Below are positions 58,899 to 64,000 of a stretch of 64,000 nt of DNA, piece by piece. Within the stretch, counting starts at the first letter, position 1, and every line of letters begins with the position of its first letter. The stretch is from Streblospio benedicti (lineage: Eukaryota > Annelida > Polychaeta > Spionida > Spionidae). A program made the position numbers and the translations under genes. The stretch is taken from positions 64,709,384-64,773,383 of the forward strand of contig CM032666.1 in assembly GCA_019095985.1 (NCBI GenBank), given 5' to 3'. The notes below the pieces were generated by a model that made no database searches, was not told the origin of the DNA, and saw only the letters and a program-made list of their open reading frames with translations.

Positions 58899-60989
58899 CG
58901 CCAGCACGGCCTGGTGACGGGAGTGCGCATGCGCGTTGACATTGTTTTTAAAACCTGGTGGTGCTCCGTTTTATTTAAACAGTTGCAACACATAAACAAA
59001 AAGACGCTTTCATGGCGTTGGCATGGGTGTAATGAAAGGCTGTCTCCTATACAAAACGTGTATTTCGGCGTATCGTCAAAAGAGCACTATGCGCTCCATT
59101 ATCTATAGACTGCATGTACTGTCATGTCAATTTTAAATCTATAGCCACCAGCTTATGATTGACTACCAACATAATTGACCACCGATATCAATGACCAGTT
59201 GGTTTAGACTGGATATAATCCAAACTAAATGTCAGTAGGCCTCTTTTGTTGTCAAGAACGATACTTTGCTGTTATGTGCATTTAAATAAAACATAAATAT
59301 TAGCACTTAGGCCATTGATAAATACTATATGCGGTCCATTATGGTCTCATTTATGTATGTTTGTTATGCTCGCTGGTACAAATGCAAAAATCAAATTAAC
59401 TTAATACTCTTTTTAATGTCAGAAATTGAATAGCTTTCTATATACAAAGTTTCCTTTTTCGAAACTTGTATGAAATGCTAACAATTCTTGGAATCGGCTT
59501 AAAAATGCACAAAATGTAAGAACTCATAGCTCTGCCGCTTTACAAGATAGGAGTTTGAAATCATGTATACATTTAGGCCTATGCAGCTAGAACTCCTACG
59601 CACATCGTGGTTACGACTGAGCGAGCGTTACGACTGTGCGAGCACATTGCGATTTACTATACACTGACATCGTTGAGATGTGACAGACATTCAATTCATC
59701 ACTGCTCGTGGGCGCCTGCACACTAAACGATGAAACAGGTATCAATGTGTGGGGAAACCTCATCTGCACACACCCATGTAATTGCTATCTGTGTGCGTGT
59801 ACAAATCTCATGTCCAGAAAAGTTCCAGTAACATCACTATCCAGTGTCGATTGAGAGCTGAATTTGATATATTCGCTACTTTTATATTTTCAAAGCAAAA
59901 ACATATAAAACCTTGCTTTAGCACAAAATATAATAGCAGTTTTGGATGAGCTATCATATATATGCATAAAATATCGTATTTTAAGGGAAATTGTGTTACA
60001 GGTTTGATACAATCGAATCTTTTAACTTTGTGCTCAATTTTCCACTATTCTTTATCATATCAAAATCATACATAGATCTACCTATAAAATTATCTTTTTT
60101 ATGCGGAAAAAAATGATGAAACATTCACCAGTCATGAAAGTGTAGTTTTTGATTGAAGATGTTTTACTGAAGGTTGTCACACACGGGCAATTTATAGATT
60201 AGAATCACCTCTGTGTTTCTAAGACCAAGCCAGAATATATTCAATACTTCGTACTCGTAAGCTTTGCGCTAAGAGACACAGGGGTTATTTTAGTCCATAA
60301 ATTATCCCTGCTCTGGGCTGTCACCTTTGGCTTATACGCTCTTTGGTTTGGCGCTGTTTTATGACAGATTGTGTAAAACGAATCAACGTTCATTTCATGC
60401 TTAGGGAACGATCATAGATGACGATATAGGTTGGGGGTATCGTCCATTTTTTGGGACTCGAAGAAAAGGTTAACCGAGACACACACACACACACACCCTC
60501 CACCACCACCACCATCACCATCACCACCACCACCACCATCAACATTTTAGAAAGTTGTTTGACACCCCCACCCCACCCCCCGCTAAACCAAGTCTTCTAC
60601 ATAGTTATAGAATCAGAAATGTTGGAGGACACCCCCCCCCCTCTCCCGACCCCCCGATAAGACCCGGTATCATATTTATGATCGTTCCCTTAGATCTAGT
60701 CAAAGAGCATTACCTGATCTAGTTTAGACATGTCATCTTACGTTAATCGTTTCTGAAAATAAATACGTCACGAATCATGGAATCACGTGGGTTGTCAGTG
60801 TTGTACTTACTTGCATGAAGTACTAGGCCTAGTACTAAAAGTAATGAACAACGAACAGCTGCTAGCTGAGCTGGAATACTTTAATAAAATTTATATTTAC
60901 AACCTTCTAGCCGACTTGGATGTAGTAAAGTTGAGGTCAAGATGAAGGTGTTTTTGTGTTGATTTAAAGTGGACGTGAGTTTTGTGGCG
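58899..60989. other. divergent spacer between the Ly6-like gene and the globin gene
   Basis: No coding sequence. The two genes are transcribed away from each other, so this interval holds both promoters. A TTTATATTT box at about 60889 is about 100 bases before the globin start and may be its TATA element. A MITE sits at 60404-60689. Confidence 0.4.
60404..60689. mobile_element. 286-bp MITE, TTA-flanked
   Basis: Ends GGGAACGATCAT and ATGATCGTTCCC are inverted. TTA stands at 60401-60403 and 60690-60692, the 3-bp target usual for PIF/Harbinger-type MITEs. The interior holds an (AC)n run, a CACCAC run and C-tracts. Confidence 0.65.
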
Positions 60990-63238
60990 ATGGGGTGTGG
61001 TGCGTCTAGTACCGCGACAGCAGCCCACGGCCTCAGCTCAGACGAGATTACGCATATCCAAATGACGTGGGCAGAAATCAGCAAAGACCAGCAGAGATTC
61101 GGTATCAATATGTTCTTTCGGTGAGATATCGGGTGCACTCGATCTTGATTCCTAGAACGCTGGCACTTGTCACGAGACACGAAAAACGACTGAAAAAACC
61201 CATTGAATTAAATCATTGGTCTAGTAATAATTGGTCTAGTAGACTGTAGATCTACTTTAAAAGTGTTCATTATTACTTAATGGCTATATTACCTAATACA
61301 TTCAACATGTGCCAACGAAGTGCTACAACAAAAATAGTCGAATCCGGACATTGGTGCCAGTCTCAAGATAAGCAAACAAAACGCAAACGAATAGAGCACT
61401 GCACACCCAGTTCGTGCATTTTAATGCTTAAACAATCGTAACACAGCTATTAATGAACCCACAATAGCGTTTGATGTGTCAAAATAAAGCTACTTAGTTA
61501 CATTGTCGCGTGATAAACACAATTATTATGATTCATTAAAATTATATGATCTATGGTGCAATTTGTTGCATGCACACCCTGTTCGTGCGTGGCGATAATC
61601 GGGGATTTGAACATGTTGATTAACATTAGATCTTAGTAGAAATTTTATTTTTTCACTTTGGCACCGGGAAAGCAATATTTTTAAAGTAGTAATATTGTGT
61701 GCTAATTGTTTGGAGCATAACAATTTTATTTAAATAACACACGAACTGGGTGTGCACACGAACTGGGTTTGCAGTGCTCTAGATCTACGAGCTACAACTA
61801 CTACTACAGTACTAGATCCAGCTACTAAACGCACATGACTTCTAATTTTAGAACACTAATGGGGGGTGGGTTATAAGGAAATGGGATAAGCTAGGGAAAA
61901 CGCTGAAAAGAGGAATAAGGGGAAAATGCCCAAAAAGGGATAAGGGAAAATAGGCCCCAAAAAAGAGGAATATGGGATTTCTAAACCCCTCATTATAACC
62001 CCCCCCCCCCCCCCATTAACCAGTAATCTATTTACAGAGCACCTGTACAGCTACTGTAACCTGTAGTTGGGTATTTTTCTCGTTTGAGCATGTGGTAGAT
62101 CTAGGCCTACTGTTTATTGTATTGGTGAAGCTTTGATCAAGATGACATACTTAATGTCTTGGCTAATCCTTACCTGGTAAATCACCCAAGCATACTGCTA
62201 CTTCTGCAGCGCATGTATATTTAATATCAGAGGAACTCCTAGGGTTTCGTAAAAGACCTCATATCAAAGCTCGAAGCTGTCATAAATGTATTTGCTCTTC
62301 ATCTTTGCACTTGCTATATTGTTGACGAGAGCGGTTTTGTAATAATAGAAATAAACACTATTAGATGTAGACTAAGGTCTTTTTGAAAGTCTAGCAGTGT
62401 CACACTTAATTTGGACAGGTTTATGTAGTCTAATATTTAAGTAGAGTTTGGGGGTCGGGTGGGGTGAAGGCCAAAAGAAAAGTGTGTGTGTGTGTGTTGG
62501 CCGGTGGGCACTCTGAGTATCAGATTGTAATTTATAAGCATCATAGGACTATTCAAACCATCTCGATATGAACTGATCTCAGCGTTATAACCATAAAAAG
62601 TGTAGACTACCACATTATTGGCCTATTCTAAGGGATTACGTATCACCTCATCTTACAAAGCGTTATCAAATTTCTTTTTTATATTTTCTAATTTGTTTGT
62701 GCAGCATGTTTTCGAATCACAATGACTACAAGGATCTGTTTTCCGAACTGAAGGATTTGCCCATGGAGGACCTGTATACAAGTCCCAAACTCGAAGGGCA
62801 CTGCCGTAATGTCATGAGGTAACTGACAGACTTTAATTAATTGCTCTGTCATCCACTGTTCTACTCGTCAGCTGTTCTACGGGAATGTACTTTCTGAACG
62901 AACATTTTAAAAACCATATAATCATTAATTCTATCTACTATTCATCTCTCTAGATTTGTCTACATGTATAACTTGATTTTGAAAATGGCGCATCTTCATT
63001 TCAAATACACAGGTCATATATATGGTCTTCACATTTTCAGCATGTCCTTAAAATGTGTACCAATAGTGAATTAGTGCAGAATGTGTATATGCTCAATTTA
63101 TGTATGATTAATATTCTTGATTTCAGGTTCTTCAATGAAGTGGTTGAGAATCTAGACGATGACCAGGCTCTCAATGCACTTGTATTTGCTCTAGTCTTTA
63201 CGCATCTATCCAAAAAAGCTGGTGTCGTCCAATTTGAG
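60990..63238 (+). CDS. N-acylated globin (globin X-like), first three exons; continues past the right edge
   Basis: Exons 60990-61120, 62705-62818 and 63127-63238 (phases 2, 2, 0) give the first 119 residues; the G-H helices and stop lie beyond the window. The start MGCGASS carries Gly2 and Cys3, the signal for N-myristoylation plus palmitoylation, as in membrane-bound globin X proteins. Globin marks in order: helix A with Trp27 (ITHIQMTWAEI); helix B-C (FGINMFFRMF); CD loop YKDLFSELKDLPMEDLYTSP with the CD1 Phe; helix E KLEGHCRNVMRFF with the distal His; and helix F LVFALVFTHLSKKAGV with the likely proximal His ten residues before Phe. The first intron, phase 2 at the end of helix B, matches the ancient B12.2 globin intron. 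The intron inside helix E is an extra one. It should be a haem protein at the plasma membrane, with a redox or signalling role rather than bulk oxygen transport. Confidence 0.9.
61394..61779. mobile_element. 386-bp TA-flanked MITE in globin intron 1
   Basis: Opens GAGCACTGCACACCCAGTTC and closes with GAACTGGGTTTGCAGTGCTC. TA stands on each side (61392-61393, 61780-61781). The right end has a doubled ACACGAACTGGGT motif. TA targets are typical of Tc1/mariner-type MITEs. Confidence 0.7.
61857..62018. repeat. 160-bp foldback with G/C-homopolymer ends in globin intron 1
   Basis: TAATGGGGGGTGGGTTATAA at the left is mirrored by TTATAACCCC, a C-run and CATTA at the right. The middle is a series of GGGATAAGGG/GGAATAAGGGG variants. 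It is probably a small MITE whose end has grown into a C-tract. Confidence 0.55.
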
Positions 63239-64000
63239 GTGATGCTCTAAATTTACTCGAATTGGTAAATATAGGTAATTTGAATAAAGACATAGGAGTT
63301 AGATGACAGTTGGATTTTACACAATAGTGCATTTATATTAACATTCATTTTCCCCTTGCCATTATCACTGTGCCAAGTCTATGAGCGTAATGCGCATTAG
63401 GATAATTCAAATTCAAATATAATTTATTGTCAAGCCTTGACAACAAGAACATATAAAATACAATGAATAATACATTAAAATGAATAATACATTAAAAACA
63501 TAGAATACACTGAACAAACACACCATTAATAATGTACAGTGTTGTAACAAGAAAAGTAATGATATAAAATGGATGTAACACAGTGTTCGCTTTAGAGTAA
63601 TGACATTAGAGATGATGTCTTTTTTTTAAACATTTGCTCAAAAACTTTGCAAAAATAAATAATATGAATATGCATTCATTTTATGACATCTAAATTTTAT
63701 AAAAAATATTATTGTTGTCTAAATTATGAAGGTTTCCCTCCTCATTCTTTACAGCATTATATAAAATTTCTTTTTCTGGGGTATATACTATACTGAGCAT
63801 TCTATGATAAAATGAAATTCGTTTTTTTTTTACATAATTGACAAATACGAAGGTTTTCGTCCAGTTTTGGTTTTAAGTATACGGTCATGTGAACTCTAAC
63901 CTTATCTTTGACAAACATACTCTAAATTTGTAGTCCTTAATAAGCAATCAGTACTCTTCTGCCCCAAATTCATTTTTGAATGTGACATAGGTCCTAAGAA
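63239..64000. other. globin intron 3 and window end
   Basis: AT-rich, no further globin exon seen. Around 63405-63500, AATTCAAATATAATTTATTG, TCAAGCCTTGACAAC and ACATATAAAATACA look like the reversed 3' end of a LINE, but no coding part is present. Confidence 0.45.

Noticed and set aside
1-64000. CRISPR arrays, operons, bacterial promoters or ribosomal RNA
   Set aside because: The window is clearly eukaryotic nuclear DNA with spliced genes; the repeats seen are microsatellites, minisatellites and transposons.

Overview
This is an animal nuclear genome window. The real genes are split into short exons with GT/AG borders and matching phases, and introns and spacers are full of short-terminal-repeat DNA elements, tRNA-headed SINEs and microsatellites. 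The gene set fits a marine invertebrate: GST-fold 'failed axon connections' (fax)-like proteins, a secreted C1q protein without collagen, a multi-CUB receptor-like protein, a Ly6/three-finger protein and an acylated globin. A lophotrochozoan (bivalve, brachiopod or annelid grade) or a lancelet is likely, but the sequence alone does not decide.

Layout. 0-5 kb: no secure gene; one possible first coding exon (664-751, minus). 5.2-9.2 kb: fax-like gene A (minus, five exons). 11.9-13.2 kb: C1q-domain gene (minus, three exons). 13.8-21.5 kb: block of nested mobile elements: a TIR element with a decayed PIN-like protein and SINE insertions, a Harbinger transposase fragment, Helitron-like ends, and arrays built on a GACTTGGTAA-type motif. 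23.1-34.8 kb: 19-exon gene for a 1072-residue membrane protein with five CUB-like modules and a PPxY-bearing tail (plus). 36.6-50.1 kb: three fax-like genes in tandem (B, C, D; plus). 50.3-51.4 kb: two adjacent TTAA-flanked MITEs. 53.7-58.8 kb: Ly6/uPAR-like GPI-anchored protein (minus, four exons, TATA box). 61.0 kb to beyond the right edge: N-acylated globin (plus, first three exons).

The four fax-like genes share one design: five exons, all introns phase 0 at the same places. Similarity is patchy. C and D match across their 5' parts, but D matches B in the 3' half of exon 2 and in exon 5, and D matches the distant, inverted gene A in intron 4. This suggests repeated gene conversion or unequal exchange. 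A 64-bp minisatellite that contains the intron 4 splice acceptor, five copies in A and two each in C and D, lies where exchange could be initiated. Gene D has lost five bases before its stop and gained a new C-terminus.

All exon models were assembled by hand from splice sites, reading phase and family motifs. No alignment or database search was run.
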